DNA of 64,000 nt from Pseudomonas sp. KNUC1026 (GTDB lineage: Bacteria; Pseudomonadota; Gammaproteobacteria; Pseudomonadales; Pseudomonadaceae). Made by a program: the position numbers and the translations under genes. Shown piece after piece: positions 46,339 to 55,758 of this stretch. The DNA lies in the NCBI RefSeq assembly GCF_021650705.1, contig NZ_CP087138.1:2046001-2110000 (forward strand), read 5' to 3'. Positions within the stretch are counted from its first letter, which is position 1. Each line of letters begins with the position of its first letter. Below the pieces are notes generated by a model. The model did not search any database. It was not told the DNA's origin and saw only the letters and a list, made by a program, of their open reading frames with translations.

Positions 46339-47492
46339 CTGGCCAGGCAACCGAGCCCCGCCACGCCGATGAGTACACACATCGGCAGCTCCGTGCCATC
46401 GTTCAAATAGCCCACCCAGGCGCTGAACAGCGAACCGCAGGCGAACTGCAGCGCCACCGCCAGCCCGACCGCAGCGCCCGCCTGGCGAGGGAACAGCGCC
46501 ATCAGGCTGGCGGTGCAGTTGGCACCGATCACCCCGGTCATGCCGATGTAGACAACCACACACGGCACGATGGCGCCCGGCACCGCCCACCCCGCCAGGC
46601 TGGTGGCTGCCAGCGCCACACCGGCAGCCGCTGCCACGGCGGTAGTCGCCCGCAGCACCCGCGGCGGGCCGAGCCGGGTGACCCAGCGCGCATTGCACCA
46701 GGTGGCCACGATCACCCCGGCGATGTTGAGAGCGAACAGCACCGTGTAGGTTTGCGGCGCGAGCTGGAAGTGTTCGATGAACACGAACGGTGAGGCGGTG
46801 ATGAACACGAACAACCCGCCAAAGGTGCAGCCCATGCAGGCGATGAAACCCAGCGCGCGCGGCTCGCGCAGCACCGAAGCGTAGGCCCGATAGGCGTGCC
46901 AGAGCGACGGGCTGCGCAGGGCTTGCGGGTGCGTTTCTTCCAGCCGCCAGAGGCTGAGCAACAGGCAACCGGCGCCCATCAGTGCCAGCACCGCGAACAC
47001 GCTGCGCCACCCCAGCCACTGCGCCAGCCAGTTACCGGTCATCGGCGCAACCAGCGTGGCGACCATCGAGATCACGTGCATCAGCGACAGTACCTGCGCC
47101 GCCCGGCCCAGGTCGAACACGTCGCGGGCAATGGTGCGGGCCAGCACCAAGGCTGCGGCGCCGCCCACTGCCTGCAAAAAACGCCAGCCCATCAGCGCCG
47201 TTACGCTGGGGGCGAGCATGCAACCCAGCGACGCGATGATGTACAGCACCAGCCCCGCCAGCAGCGGCCGCCGCCGGCCGACCCGGTCGGACAACGGCCC
47301 GTAGATCAGCATGCCGGTGCACAACCCGGCCAGGAACAAGCCGATGGTGAGCTGCACCTGGGCAGCGTCGCTGTTCAGCTGCTGGGCGATGACCGGCAAG
47401 CTGGGCAGGTAGGTATCGATCGACAACGGCGTGAACGAGGCCAGCGCAGCGAGAAGGCCGATAACACCGCGGCTGGATAGGCGTAAGGGCAT
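46266..47492 (-). CDS. MFS exporter, Bcr/CflA type
   Basis: Twelve-segment drug/metabolite:H+ antiporter of 408 residues. The family features are TPLSIDTYLPSLPVIAQQLN, YGPLSDRVGRRRPLLAGLVL (motif A) and the motif C-like region in LVAPMTGNWLAQWLGWRSVF. It follows an AraC regulator gene by 24 bases on the same strand, so the two form a unit in which the regulator may sense the exported compound. The substrate is unknown. Confidence 0.9.
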   Translation of the reverse strand: MPLRLSSRGVIGLLAALASFTPLSIDTYLPSLPVIAQQLNSDAAQVQLTIGLFLAGLCTGMLIYGPLSDRVGRRRPLLAGLVLYIIASLGCMLAPSVTALMGWRFLQAVGGAAALVLARTIARDVFDLGRAAQVLSLMHVISMVATLVAPMTGNWLAQWLGWRSVFAVLALMGAGCLLLSLWRLEETHPQALRSPSLWHAYRAYASVLREPRALGFIACMGCTFGGLFVFITASPFVFIEHFQLAPQTYTVLFALNIAGVIVATWCNARWVTRLGPPRVLRATTAVAAAAGVALAATSLAGWAVPGAIVPCVVVYIGMTGVIGANCTASLMALFPRQAGAAVGLAVALQFACGSLFSAWVGYLNDGTELPMCVLIGVAGLGCLASYRWASSEAAGAGTAERGAKGSRL

Positions 47493-47516
47493 GGAAGCTC
47501 CAGAAGGTCGCCGGCG

Positions 47517-48428
47517 CTACCGGCGAGGGGTTTGCGAGGGGGCTTCGGCGAACAGCGCGCGGTAGTTGCCGGCGAAGTGGCTGAGGTGGCCGAAGCCCAG
47601 GTCGGTGGCGATCTGCGCCACGCTGTACTCCTGCGCACAGGTCAGCCGCAGGCGCCGGCGCGCCTCGTTCAAGCGCACTGCGCGCAGGTACTCGACCGGG
47701 CGCATGCCGGTAACCTCCTGGAAGCTCACCTGCAAGGTGCGGCGGCTGACGTTCAAGGCGCGGCAAATCTCCAGAATGCTCGGCGGCGCATCGAGCGCGT
47801 CGAGCACGCACTCCTGGCTTTTGCGCACCAGATAGGCGTAAACCCCGTAGCTGCTGCGGCGCAGGGTGTTTTCACTGGCGTGTTCGAGCAGGTCGAGAAA
47901 CACCTCGGTCGCCACCTGTTCGGCCTGCTGTTCGTCCGGGGCTTCGTTGAGCAGGCGGTAAAGGCGTGAGCTTGCGCAGCGCAGTTGCGGCTCGGGCACC
48001 TGCAACGTCCAGCTGCGGGCCAGGTGCTGCCATTGGCTGTCGGTGAGCGCGTGGCCGGCCGCCTGGGCGAAGTGCTCAGCGTCCAGGGTCAGCGCCAGCA
48101 GTGCCAGGCCGCCGTCGCTTTGCACGAAGAACTCTTCATCGGCGCGCAGCAACGTGACCCGCCCTGCCCCCACCGGCTGGCCCTGGAACAGCGGCATGGC
48201 GCTGCGCGATGTCGACATCGCGACGCACAGCCTGCCGTGAGGCGAACGCCCTCGCTGGGCCACGCACTTGTCGATCGCCTCATGGAACACCTGCACCCGC
48301 GCACCGCTGAGTTGCCGCAGCACCGTGTGAGCCGCGCCACTTTCGAGCTGGTCGTAGGCCTGGCGCCAGCCGGGGATGGCGCAGGCATGGAGCTGTACAT
48401 CGTTGAAAACGTCGGTTTGCGCAAGCAT
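47517..48428 (-). CDS. AraC-family regulator (EutR-like)
   Basis: AraC-type regulator of 303 residues with the double helix-turn-helix at the C-terminus (LEICRALNVSRRTLQVSFQE; YSVAQIATDLGFGHLSHFAG). The N-terminal part resembles the EutR/OpiA group. Two ethanolamine-related AraC genes in one neighbourhood is notable, but this one heads the MFS gene and not the eut operon. It may control export rather than ethanolamine use. Confidence 0.87.
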   Translation of the reverse strand: MLAQTDVFNDVQLHACAIPGWRQAYDQLESGAAHTVLRQLSGARVQVFHEAIDKCVAQRGRSPHGRLCVAMSTSRSAMPLFQGQPVGAGRVTLLRADEEFFVQSDGGLALLALTLDAEHFAQAAGHALTDSQWQHLARSWTLQVPEPQLRCASSRLYRLLNEAPDEQQAEQVATEVFLDLLEHASENTLRRSSYGVYAYLVRKSQECVLDALDAPPSILEICRALNVSRRTLQVSFQEVTGMRPVEYLRAVRLNEARRRLRLTCAQEYSVAQIATDLGFGHLSHFAGNYRALFAEAPSQTPRR

Positions 48429-48674
48429 GGCGAACGCCTCTGGAGGCTGTGTAGCTCAGGGCTGGCGGGCCCTGGGAGAGCGCGGCGCAGCCGAAGCGAT
48501 CATCTGCCTCGACGCCGGGGCCCGTCTATCCCGAAGTAGTCACCCCTGCCGCTGCGGAGTGGCCACGGCAGGATGAAAGATTTATGTCATCTAAAGTCAC
48601 CAAAGACAAGCGCTTAAATTATGTATTTATCATTATGTGAGAATTAACAAATTTTATAGGCTATCAATAGGCAT

Positions 48675-48709
48675 AAAAAAACCCGGCATCACCTTTCTGT
48701 GAGACCGGG
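48675..48709 (-). terminator. Intrinsic terminator of the permease / aromatic operon
   Basis: Minus strand: CCCGG..CCGGG with an inner TCAC/GTGA stem, followed by seven T residues (A-run at 48675-48681). It lies 30 bases after the APC permease stop. The rest of the 48429-48739 gap is AT-rich upstream DNA of the AraC gene. Confidence 0.85.
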
Positions 48710-48739
48710 CTCGGTTTTAGCTATCGGAGCCAGGGCGGC

Positions 48740-50194
48740 TCAGGCGCTGGAGTTGCTCAGCCCGCGCACCGTACGCCGGGGCCGGCTCCGTTGTTTCTGC
48801 CGGCTCGCCAGGAGCATGCCGACCATCAGCGCTACCGGAATCGCCGCGCACAGCCCATAGGAGATCTGCGAGCTGGCGCCGGTGAGCACGTCGAAGTGAA
48901 GCAGCGCCAGCCCCCACACCCCGAACAGTGCCGCGCCGGAGACCAGCGGCAGGTACAGGCGGCTCAGCCGGCTGGCCTCGAGCTCCGGGTGCTTGCGGAA
49001 AAAGCCCACCACTGCCAGTGAGGTCATGGCCATCAGCAGAATCAGGCACAGCGTCGCCAGGTTGGAGAACCAGGAGAACAACTGCAGCACCGGGTCGGCA
49101 TCGAGCAGCGCAGCGGCCACCAGAATCACCGCAGCGATCACCGTCTGCAGCACCGAGCCCATGTGCGGGCTCTGGTGCCGCCGGTGGGTGGCGCCGAGCA
49201 TTTTCGGCAGCAGCCCGTCACGGCCGACGGCGAAGAAGTAGCGCGCCGCAGCGTTGTGGAAGGCCAGCAGGCCGGCGAACAGGCTGAACATGAACAGCAA
49301 GCGGATGGCGGTGGTCAGCCAACTGCCCACGTAGTGGTCGGACAGGCTGTAGACGAAGGTGGTCGGGTCTTGCATGGCTTGCAGCAGCGCGACGATCTTG
49401 TCGCTGCCGGCGCCCACCACCATGGCCCACACCGACAGCGTGTAGAAGCCGCCGATCAGCAGCACCGACACATAGGTGGCCAGCGGAATGGTGCGCTTGG
49501 GGTTCTTGGCCTCTTCGCCATACAGCGTGGTGGCCTCGAAGCCGATGAAGGCTGCAAAGCAGAACAGCAGGCCGATCGACGGTGTGCCGCTTTGCACGTT
49601 CACCGGCTGGAAGGCCGAGAAGTCCACACCCTGCGCCCCGCCCTTGGCCAGGATCGCGACATCCAGCAGCAACATGGCCAGGTACTCGGCGATCACTACC
49701 ACCGCCAGCAAACGCGCGGAGAGGTCGACGTTGCGGTAGCCGAACCAGGCAATCAGCGCCAGCGCTGCGAGGGAGCAGGCCCACCACGGCACGTCGATGC
49801 CGAAGGCCACCGAGATATTGCCCGCCACCACCGTGCCGAACAGCCCATAGATGCCCGCCTGCAGCACGTTGTAGGCCAGCATCGCAAGGATGCCCGAAGC
49901 ACCGCCTGCCACACTGCCCAGGCCGTGGGAAATGATCGCGTAAAAGCCCCCGGCGTGGGTCACGTGGCGGGCCATGGCGGTGTAGCCGGCGGCGAACAGC
50001 AACAGCACCGCCAGCGTCACGACCAGCAAGGCCGGCGTGCCGGGGCCATTGCCGAGCATGATGCCGATGGGGAAGCCCCCGGCGATCACACTCAGCGGGC
50101 TGGCGGCGGAGACGACGAAAAAGACGATCAATGCGGCACCCAGGGTGCCGCGACGCAGTTCCGTGGAGGAACCGCCACACGCAGGTACGCTCAT
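48740..50194 (-). CDS. APC-family amino acid/organocation permease
   Basis: Inner-membrane permease of 484 residues with about twelve segments. The family parts are FVVSAASPLSVIAGGFPIGI, AFIGFEATTLYGEEAKNPKR and LLAFHNAAARYFFAVGRDGL. A short Arg-rich tail ends the protein. It follows the SphA-like gene after 219 bases containing a strong hairpin, so co-transcription with the coniferyl-alcohol operon is possible but uncertain. The substrate is unknown; an aromatic or amino acid is plausible. Confidence 0.88.
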   Translation of the reverse strand: MSVPACGGSSTELRRGTLGAALIVFFVVSAASPLSVIAGGFPIGIMLGNGPGTPALLVVTLAVLLLFAAGYTAMARHVTHAGGFYAIISHGLGSVAGGASGILAMLAYNVLQAGIYGLFGTVVAGNISVAFGIDVPWWACSLAALALIAWFGYRNVDLSARLLAVVVIAEYLAMLLLDVAILAKGGAQGVDFSAFQPVNVQSGTPSIGLLFCFAAFIGFEATTLYGEEAKNPKRTIPLATYVSVLLIGGFYTLSVWAMVVGAGSDKIVALLQAMQDPTTFVYSLSDHYVGSWLTTAIRLLFMFSLFAGLLAFHNAAARYFFAVGRDGLLPKMLGATHRRHQSPHMGSVLQTVIAAVILVAAALLDADPVLQLFSWFSNLATLCLILLMAMTSLAVVGFFRKHPELEASRLSRLYLPLVSGAALFGVWGLALLHFDVLTGASSQISYGLCAAIPVALMVGMLLASRQKQRSRPRRTVRGLSNSSA

Positions 50195-50374
50195 TTTTTT
50201 TACCTTGTTCTATGAGGCAGTCGCGACGTGGAACCGGCTGTAGGCTAAGGCTGCCCAGCACGGCATGTTCTTGTTGTCACCGATTAGGCCCGGCGCTGAA
50301 TTGATGCTATGCCGGGTGGATCAGGGGCGGGTATCCCAAATTGGCGGGAAAATGCCGAACGGCGTGCAGGCGGT

Positions 50375-50401
50375 CGCGGGGCTCGGTGGCCGAGCCCCGC
50401 G
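50375..50401. other. 12-bp stem-loop between SphA-like and permease genes
   Basis: CGCGGGGCTCGG (50375-50386) and CCGAGCCCCGCG (50390-50401) pair perfectly around a TGG loop, 13 bases after the SphA-like stop on the minus strand. No T-run follows. It probably attenuates or protects the operon transcript rather than ending it cleanly. Confidence 0.6.
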
Positions 50402-50413
50402 CGAAGGGTAGGC

Positions 50414-51361
50414 TCAGAGTTTATGCAGGAAGTTGATGACGAACTTGTTGCCCTCGGTGCGATTTTCAGCGCCTTGCTCGAAGTAACTGTTCACCGTCAG
50501 CACGTTCTCCCGGTCGAAGGCGTAGGCGAACCCCGGCCCGATGGCCCAGACCTTCTCGCGCCGGCCGCTGGCCTGATGCCCATCGATGCGGGTGTCGGTG
50601 ATCTGCTTGAGCACATAGCCGTTGATGCCCACGCTCAGTTTGTCGGTGAGTGCGTACTGGGTGGTGAGGTTGGCGTGCAGCGCCTGGCCGGCCTGAGTGT
50701 CGGAAACATCGCCGAAGGAGCGCTGCGGGTCATGGTTCTCGGCATTCCACAGGTACATGAAGCGCCCGCTCACCGACCACTTGGGGGTGAACCAGTAGGT
50801 GGCAGCGTAGTACGGGTTGAAGGAGAAGAAGTTGCTGCCGGGGTTGATCGACTTGTCGCGGTCATAGGCCCCGGTGGGCAACACGAAATCGGCTTCGATG
50901 CGCTGGGTGAGCAACGGTGAGCCGTCGGCGCGGGTCAGGGTGGGCAGTTGCAGGAACGGGCCGATGGTCAGGTCGCCGATGCCTTCGCGTGAACTCAGCA
51001 CAGCGTTGTCCAGCCCGTCGTGTACGCTGACGTGAGCCAGTGAGGTGACCAGCGCCGTGACCCCAAGGGTTGCGCCGTTGCTCATGGGCTCGGGCACCCA
51101 GATCAGTTGGGTGGTGGGGGCGAACACCGTCACGTCCTGGCGCGGCAGGCCCAGCTTGTGGCCGTCCGCGTCGTTGAAGCGGCTGGCCTTCGAATAGGTG
51201 AAGTACTGCTCCAGGTACAGGCCGGGGCCGCCGGGCACCGGTGAGCCGTCGTAAAAGCTGGTGCTGCCGAGGTTGAGCCCGGGCAGGTCATAGGCGTGGG
51301 CTGCCAACGACTGGCAGGCAAGAACAGCGGCCGCGATCAACCGCAAGCGTGGCTTGAGCAT
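50414..51361 (-). CDS. SphA-like outer-membrane beta-barrel (phenol meta-pathway type)
   Basis: Outer-membrane protein of 315 residues. The signal peptide is MLKPRLRLIAAAVLACQSLAAHA. The remainder is made of alternating beta strands (GPGLYLEQYFTYSKASRFND; SFNPYYAATYWFTPKWSVSG; YFEQGAENRTEGNKFVINFL), as in the Phenol_MetA_deg/SphA family associated with aromatic-compound uptake. It lies 66 bases after the coniferyl-alcohol dehydrogenase gene in the same operon, so a channel for aromatic alcohols or aldehydes is likely by context. Confidence 0.85.
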   Translation of the reverse strand: MLKPRLRLIAAAVLACQSLAAHAYDLPGLNLGSTSFYDGSPVPGGPGLYLEQYFTYSKASRFNDADGHKLGLPRQDVTVFAPTTQLIWVPEPMSNGATLGVTALVTSLAHVSVHDGLDNAVLSSREGIGDLTIGPFLQLPTLTRADGSPLLTQRIEADFVLPTGAYDRDKSINPGSNFFSFNPYYAATYWFTPKWSVSGRFMYLWNAENHDPQRSFGDVSDTQAGQALHANLTTQYALTDKLSVGINGYVLKQITDTRIDGHQASGRREKVWAIGPGFAYAFDRENVLTVNSYFEQGAENRTEGNKFVINFLHKL

Positions 51362-51427
51362 GGTGTGCATCCTGATTGTTATTGTTGGGTTGCATAGCCC
51401 GGCCGTTGCGGCCGGGCGCCGCTGCCT

Positions 51428-52194
51428 TTACAGGTACGTGGCCGCCAGCCCGCCATCGACGGGCAGGTTGACGCCGTTGACCCAGCGCGAGGCGTCGCTG
51501 CACAGAAAGGCGATCACCGCCGCCACTTCATCGGCCAGCGCCGGGCGCACCATGCGCGAGGCATCGCGGGCCACCCGCTCTTCCCCAGCATGCTGACGAA
51601 GTCACCCAGGATCGGCGTGAATACCGGCCCTGGCGCCACGCAGTTCAGGCGCACACCGTGGTCGCGGAACCAGCGCTGCGATTGCTGGAAGGTCCAGACG
51701 ATCAGCGCCTCCTTGAAGTACTGGTAGCAGGTCCTGGGGTCTACAGCGTTGGCCTCGAGCCACTGCTGGCCGGCGGCGAAATCCTCGGTGGCGGCCAACG
51801 CCTTGTGCTGTTCCAGGCGCAGCGGCCATTCGGCGCCCAGCACCGAGGCGACGTTGACAATGCTGCTGCCGGCCGGCATCCGCCCCAGCAAGCCCTGGCT
51901 GAGGTGGCGCAGGCCCAGATAGTTCACCCGCCCCACCAGCTCCGCCGGCGCCGTGCCCGGCACCCCGGCCACGTTGCACAGGCCATGCACCGCGCTCGGC
52001 AGTTGCCCCAGCAGCGCGTCGATCGATGCGGGGTCGCCGAGGTCGGCCTTGAAGAAGCCATCCAGGGTCAGTTGCGGCTCGTTGCGGTCCACACCGATGA
52101 CGGTGGCGCCGGCAAAGCGCGCCAGCCGCGCCAGCTCTGCGCCGATGCCCGACGAGACGCCGGTGATGACTAGTGTTTTGTTGTTCAGATTCAT
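51428..52194 (-). CDS. calA: Coniferyl-alcohol dehydrogenase (one frameshift)
   Basis: SDR of 255 residues after correction, the same length as CalA of Pseudomonas sp. HR199, with close similarity as recalled: NKTLVITGVSSGIGAELARL, GVDRNEPQLTLDGFFKADLG, LCNVAGVPGTAPAELVGRVN and CYQYFKEALIVWTFQQSQRW (Tyr and Lys). One G is missing near 51583 (GGGGAAG should read GGGGGAAG); the corrected end is RPALADEVAAVIAFLCSDAS and VNGVNLPVDGGLAATYL. It oxidises coniferyl alcohol to coniferaldehyde. It is co-transcribed with the aldehyde dehydrogenase upstream. Confidence 0.92.
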
Positions 52195-52240
52195 GACGGC
52201 GACCTTTTATTGTTGTTGTCGGATGCGTTGGGTTCGAAAC

Positions 52241-53716
52241 CTAGAAGGGGTAGGCCGGCGGTGTGTCCTTGACCGTCACCCACTGCCACTGGGTGTACTC
52301 GTCCCAGTCCGCCGGGCCGCCCACGCTGCCGCCGTTGCCGGAGTGGCCGCGGCCGCCGAAGGGGTTCACGCACTCATCGGCCACGGTCTGGTCGTTGATG
52401 TGCAGCAGGCCGCAGTGCAGTTGTTCGCCGATGGCCATGGCGCGGCCAATGGAGGGAGTGATGACCGCAGCGCTCAGCCCGTATTCGGTCTGGTTGGCCA
52501 GCTCGATGGCCTGCGCATCGCTGGAGAAGGTCACGACCGTGGCCACCGGCCCGAAGATTTCCTCGTCGAAGGCGCGCATGCCGGGTTGCACGGCGCTGAG
52601 CACGGTGGGCTGGTAGCACAAGCCGTGGTACTCGCCGCCCGCCTCCAGCCGCGCCCCAGCCTGGAGGCTTGCCTGGACGATGCTGTCCACCCGCTGCAAC
52701 TGACGGGCGTTGATCAACGGGCCCAATGCCGCTTCACCGCGCGCGGCGTTGCCCACGCTGAGCGACCGGGCCTTGGCCACCAGCCGCTGCACCAGCGCAT
52801 CGGCAATGGCCTCGTGAACCAGAATGCGCCCGCTGGCCATGCAGATCTGCCCCTGATGCAGCCAGGCGCCCCAGGCAGCGTTGCTGGCAGCCAAGTCCAG
52901 GTCGGCGTCTTCGAGAATGATCAGCGAGTTCTTGCCGCCCAGCTCCAGCGCCACCTTCTTGAGGTTGCGCCCGGCGACTTCCGCCACCTTGCGCCCCGCA
53001 CCCGTGGAGCCGGTGAAGGCGATCATGCCCACGCGCGGGTCGCTGCACAGCGCCTCACCAGCGTCAGCGCCACCGGGCAGCACCTGCAAAAGCCCCTTGG
53101 GCAGCCCGGCGGCCTCGAACAACCGGGCGATAAGGAAGCCACCGCTGACCGGCGTCTGTGGGTCGGGCTTGAGCACCACGGCATTGCCTGCGGCCAGCGC
53201 CGGCGCCACCGAGCGCAGCGAGAGGATCAGCGGGAAGTTGAACGGCGAAATCACCCCGACCACGCCATGGGGCAAGCGCCGCGCGTAGGACAGGCGCCCG
53301 CCTTCGCTGGGCAGCACCACACCATGGGGCTGGGCCAGCAGGCCGGCGGCCTGGTGCAGCAGCACGATGGCTTCGCGCACTTCGTGCTCGCCCTTGAACA
53401 GCGCCGCGCCGGTCTCGCGGGCGACGTACAGCGCCAGCTCGTCGAAATGCGCCTCGGCGTGGCCGGCAGCGGCGCGAAAGATCGCCGCGCGCTGGCGAGG
53501 GCCGACCTTGGCCCATTCGCGCTGGGCGCTGGCGGCCTTGGCACAGGCCTGGGCGATGTCTTGCGGGTTGGCGATGCCGGGCTGGCTGAGCAACAGGCCG
53601 GTGGCAGGCTCCACCACGGCCTGCTGGCCACCCTGGGCGGCGACCCATTGGCCATCGAACACACGGCCGGCCCACAGGGCATCGTCGAGCAAAGCATTTT
53701 CATGGGTGACTGACAT
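52241..53716 (-). CDS. Aromatic aldehyde dehydrogenase (XylC/benzaldehyde-dehydrogenase-like)
   Basis: NAD-dependent aldehyde dehydrogenase of 491 residues. It resembles XylC: PHGVVGVISPFNFPLILSLR, VALELGGKNSLIILEDADLD, AWLHQGQICMASGRILVHEA with the catalytic Cys, and a C-terminal PPAYPF. The ATG at 53716 has GGGAG seven bases upstream. Next to calA it should oxidise coniferaldehyde to ferulate. Because no separate vanillin dehydrogenase gene is seen beside fcs and ech, it may also act on vanillin. It is the first gene behind a sigma-54 promoter. Confidence 0.88.
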   Translation of the reverse strand: MSVTHENALLDDALWAGRVFDGQWVAAQGGQQAVVEPATGLLLSQPGIANPQDIAQACAKAASAQREWAKVGPRQRAAIFRAAAGHAEAHFDELALYVARETGAALFKGEHEVREAIVLLHQAAGLLAQPHGVVLPSEGGRLSYARRLPHGVVGVISPFNFPLILSLRSVAPALAAGNAVVLKPDPQTPVSGGFLIARLFEAAGLPKGLLQVLPGGADAGEALCSDPRVGMIAFTGSTGAGRKVAEVAGRNLKKVALELGGKNSLIILEDADLDLAASNAAWGAWLHQGQICMASGRILVHEAIADALVQRLVAKARSLSVGNAARGEAALGPLINARQLQRVDSIVQASLQAGARLEAGGEYHGLCYQPTVLSAVQPGMRAFDEEIFGPVATVVTFSSDAQAIELANQTEYGLSAAVITPSIGRAMAIGEQLHCGLLHINDQTVADECVNPFGGRGHSGNGGSVGGPADWDEYTQWQWVTVKDTPPAYPF

Positions 53717-53773
53717 CTGCAACTCCCGCTCTTATGGTTGTATTCGCGGCGGCGCCGCGTGCACAAGCACCAG

Positions 53774-53788
53774 AGCAAGGCCTGTGCC
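53774..53788 (-). promoter_or_regulatory. Sigma-54 (-24/-12) promoter
   Basis: Minus strand: GGCAC-AGGCC-TTGCT, with GG and GC exactly ten bases apart, close to the YTGGCAC-N5-TTGCW consensus. Transcription would start near 53762, giving a 46-base leader to the aldehyde dehydrogenase ATG at 53716. The divergent regulator is of the sigma-54-dependent class. Confidence 0.78.
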
Positions 53789-53888
53789 GCTACGCTTGCA
53801 GCCTTGCAGATTTGTGGGCGATGGCTCTGGCCTGCAGCTTCCCGGTTGTGCCCGGAACCTGCGTGGTTTGCCCCGCGAAGGCGGCCAT

Positions 53889-53944
53889 TGCTCAAATGAT
53901 AAAGTTATGTTTAATAACTATATCGCCTTGTGATGATTTGAGCA
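53889..53944. promoter_or_regulatory. Candidate upstream activator sites (inverted repeat)
   Basis: TGCTCAAAT (53889-53897) and ATTTGAGCA (53936-53944) are exact inverted copies flanking an AT-rich centre, 100-170 bases upstream of the sigma-54 promoter. This is the usual place for XylR/DmpR-type enhancer sites. The right arm also lies 25 bases before the regulator start, allowing autoregulation. Confidence 0.6.
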
Positions 53945-53968
53945 GGGCCACCCAGAGGCCAGACAACA

Positions 53969-55758
53969 ATGAAAAACAGCCACTGCCCGATCCCTGACCA
54001 TCAGGTCCCTACCGTGCATTTCGCCCCGCGCGGCGACAGCCGGGAGCTCGCTGACAGCGGCTCGCCGAGCCTTGAAGACCTGCGCGAGTGCCTGCTGTTT
54101 TCCCCGACGACGGCCGCATCTGGCTCAACGACCAGCGCATGCTGCTGTTGCACACCTCCTCGTTCGGCGCGCTGCGCCAGGAGATCATCGAGCGCCTGGG
54201 CACGCCCCAGGCGCGCGCCCTCTTCACCCGCACCGGCTACCTCTCCGGCGCCCGCGATGCGCGGCTGATCCGCGAACGCTGGCCGCAGGCCTCGGCCGCG
54301 TCGATCTTCGCGGCCGGCACGCACCTGCACACGCTCGAAGGCATGACCCGCGTCGAGCCGCTGTACTTCAAGTTCGACGCCGATTGCGGCTTTTACGAAG
54401 GCGAGTTCCTCTGGCACCACTCTTGCGAGGCCGATGAACACCTGGCCGCCTATGGCGTGGGCCAGGACCCGGTGTGCTGGACCGAGCTGGGCTATGCCAT
54501 GGGCTTTGTCAGCGGCCTGTTCGGGCGCATGGTGGTGTTTCGCGAAATCGAATGCCGCGGCATGGGCCATGCCCACTGCCGGGTGGTGGGCAAAACCGCC
54601 GAACAATGGGGCGATGCCGAGGCCGACCTTGCCTATCTCAACGCCGCAGGCAGCCAGGTGGCCAGCGCCCCGCCCGCCGCCGCCACATTCGAGCCAGCGC
54701 CCGCACAGGGTCTGGAGCCAATCGGTGCCAGCGCGGCCTTCAACGCGGCCAGCCTCGCCTTGCAGCGCGTCGCGCCCACGCCAGCCACCGTGTTGATCAG
54801 CGGTGAGTCGGGCGTCGGCAAAGAACTGTTCGCCCGCCAGGTGCACCGGCTGAGCCCGCGCCGCGACGCGCCCTTCATTGCGCTGAATTGCGCAGCCATC
54901 CCCGACAACCTGATCGAGGCCGAGCTGTTCGGGGTGGAGCGCGGCGCCTTCACCGGCGCCAGCCATTCGCGCCCCGGCCGTTTCGAACGGGCCCAGGGCG
55001 GCACGCTGTTTCTCGATGAAATCACCTGCCTGAGCCTGGAAGGCCAAAGCAAGCTGCTGCGCGCCCTGCAGGAGCGTGAGATCGAGCGGGTGGGCGGCAC
55101 CCAGGCGATCAGGGTCGATGTGCGGCTGGTGGCAGCATGTAACGTCAATTTGCAGAAAGCGGTAGCCGGCGGGGCCTTTCGCGAGGACCTGTTCTACCGC
55201 CTGAACGTCTACCCCATCGCGCTGCCACCCCTGCGCGAGCGGCGTGACGACATCCCGCTGCTGATCAACGCCTTTTTGCAGCGGCTGTGCCGTGACTACG
55301 GCCGCACGCCCTCGGGGTTGACGCTGCGGGCCTTGAAGACACTGCTGCGCTACGGCTTCCCCGGCAACATCCGCGAGCTGCAAAACCTGATCGAGCGCGG
55401 GCTGATCGCCACCGAAGACGGCCAACCCATCGACCTGGTGCACCTGTTTCGCAACGAGCGGCTGCCCGAGCAAGGCTATGGCGTGGACCGCTATGGCAGC
55501 CTGGAAAGCGCGGCGCCCGCCCCGGAAGCCAGCGAGCCGCTGCTCGACACCCTGGCCCAGCGCGACCCCGGTTTCAGCATCGAGGGCCTGGAGGCGCGGC
55601 TGATTCAGGAGGCGCTGGTGCAATGCGCCGGCAACCTGTCCGCCGCGTCACGGGCAGTGGGCCTGAGCCGTGCGCAATTCGCCTACCGCCTGAAGAAGCA
55701 CAGCGCTAAAGATCCAGCACCAGCAGCGGGCTGCGAGCCCTCGAGCAACAAGGGGTGA
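53969..55758 (+). CDS. XylR/DmpR-like sigma-54-dependent activator (one frameshift)
   Basis: NtrC-family activator of about 596 residues. The order is XylR_N sensor domain, V4R ([31 protein letters not shown], with the zinc-site Cys/His), AAA+ core and Fis-type helix-turn-helix. Walker A is [17 protein letters not shown], the sigma-54 contact loop is GAFTGA and the Walker B region is GGTLFLDEI. One base is missing near 54103 (LLFS to PDDGRIWLN). The start at 53969 ([20 protein letters not shown]) precedes this. It should activate the divergent aldehyde dehydrogenase-calA operon upon binding an aromatic effector such as coniferyl alcohol. Confidence 0.88.
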
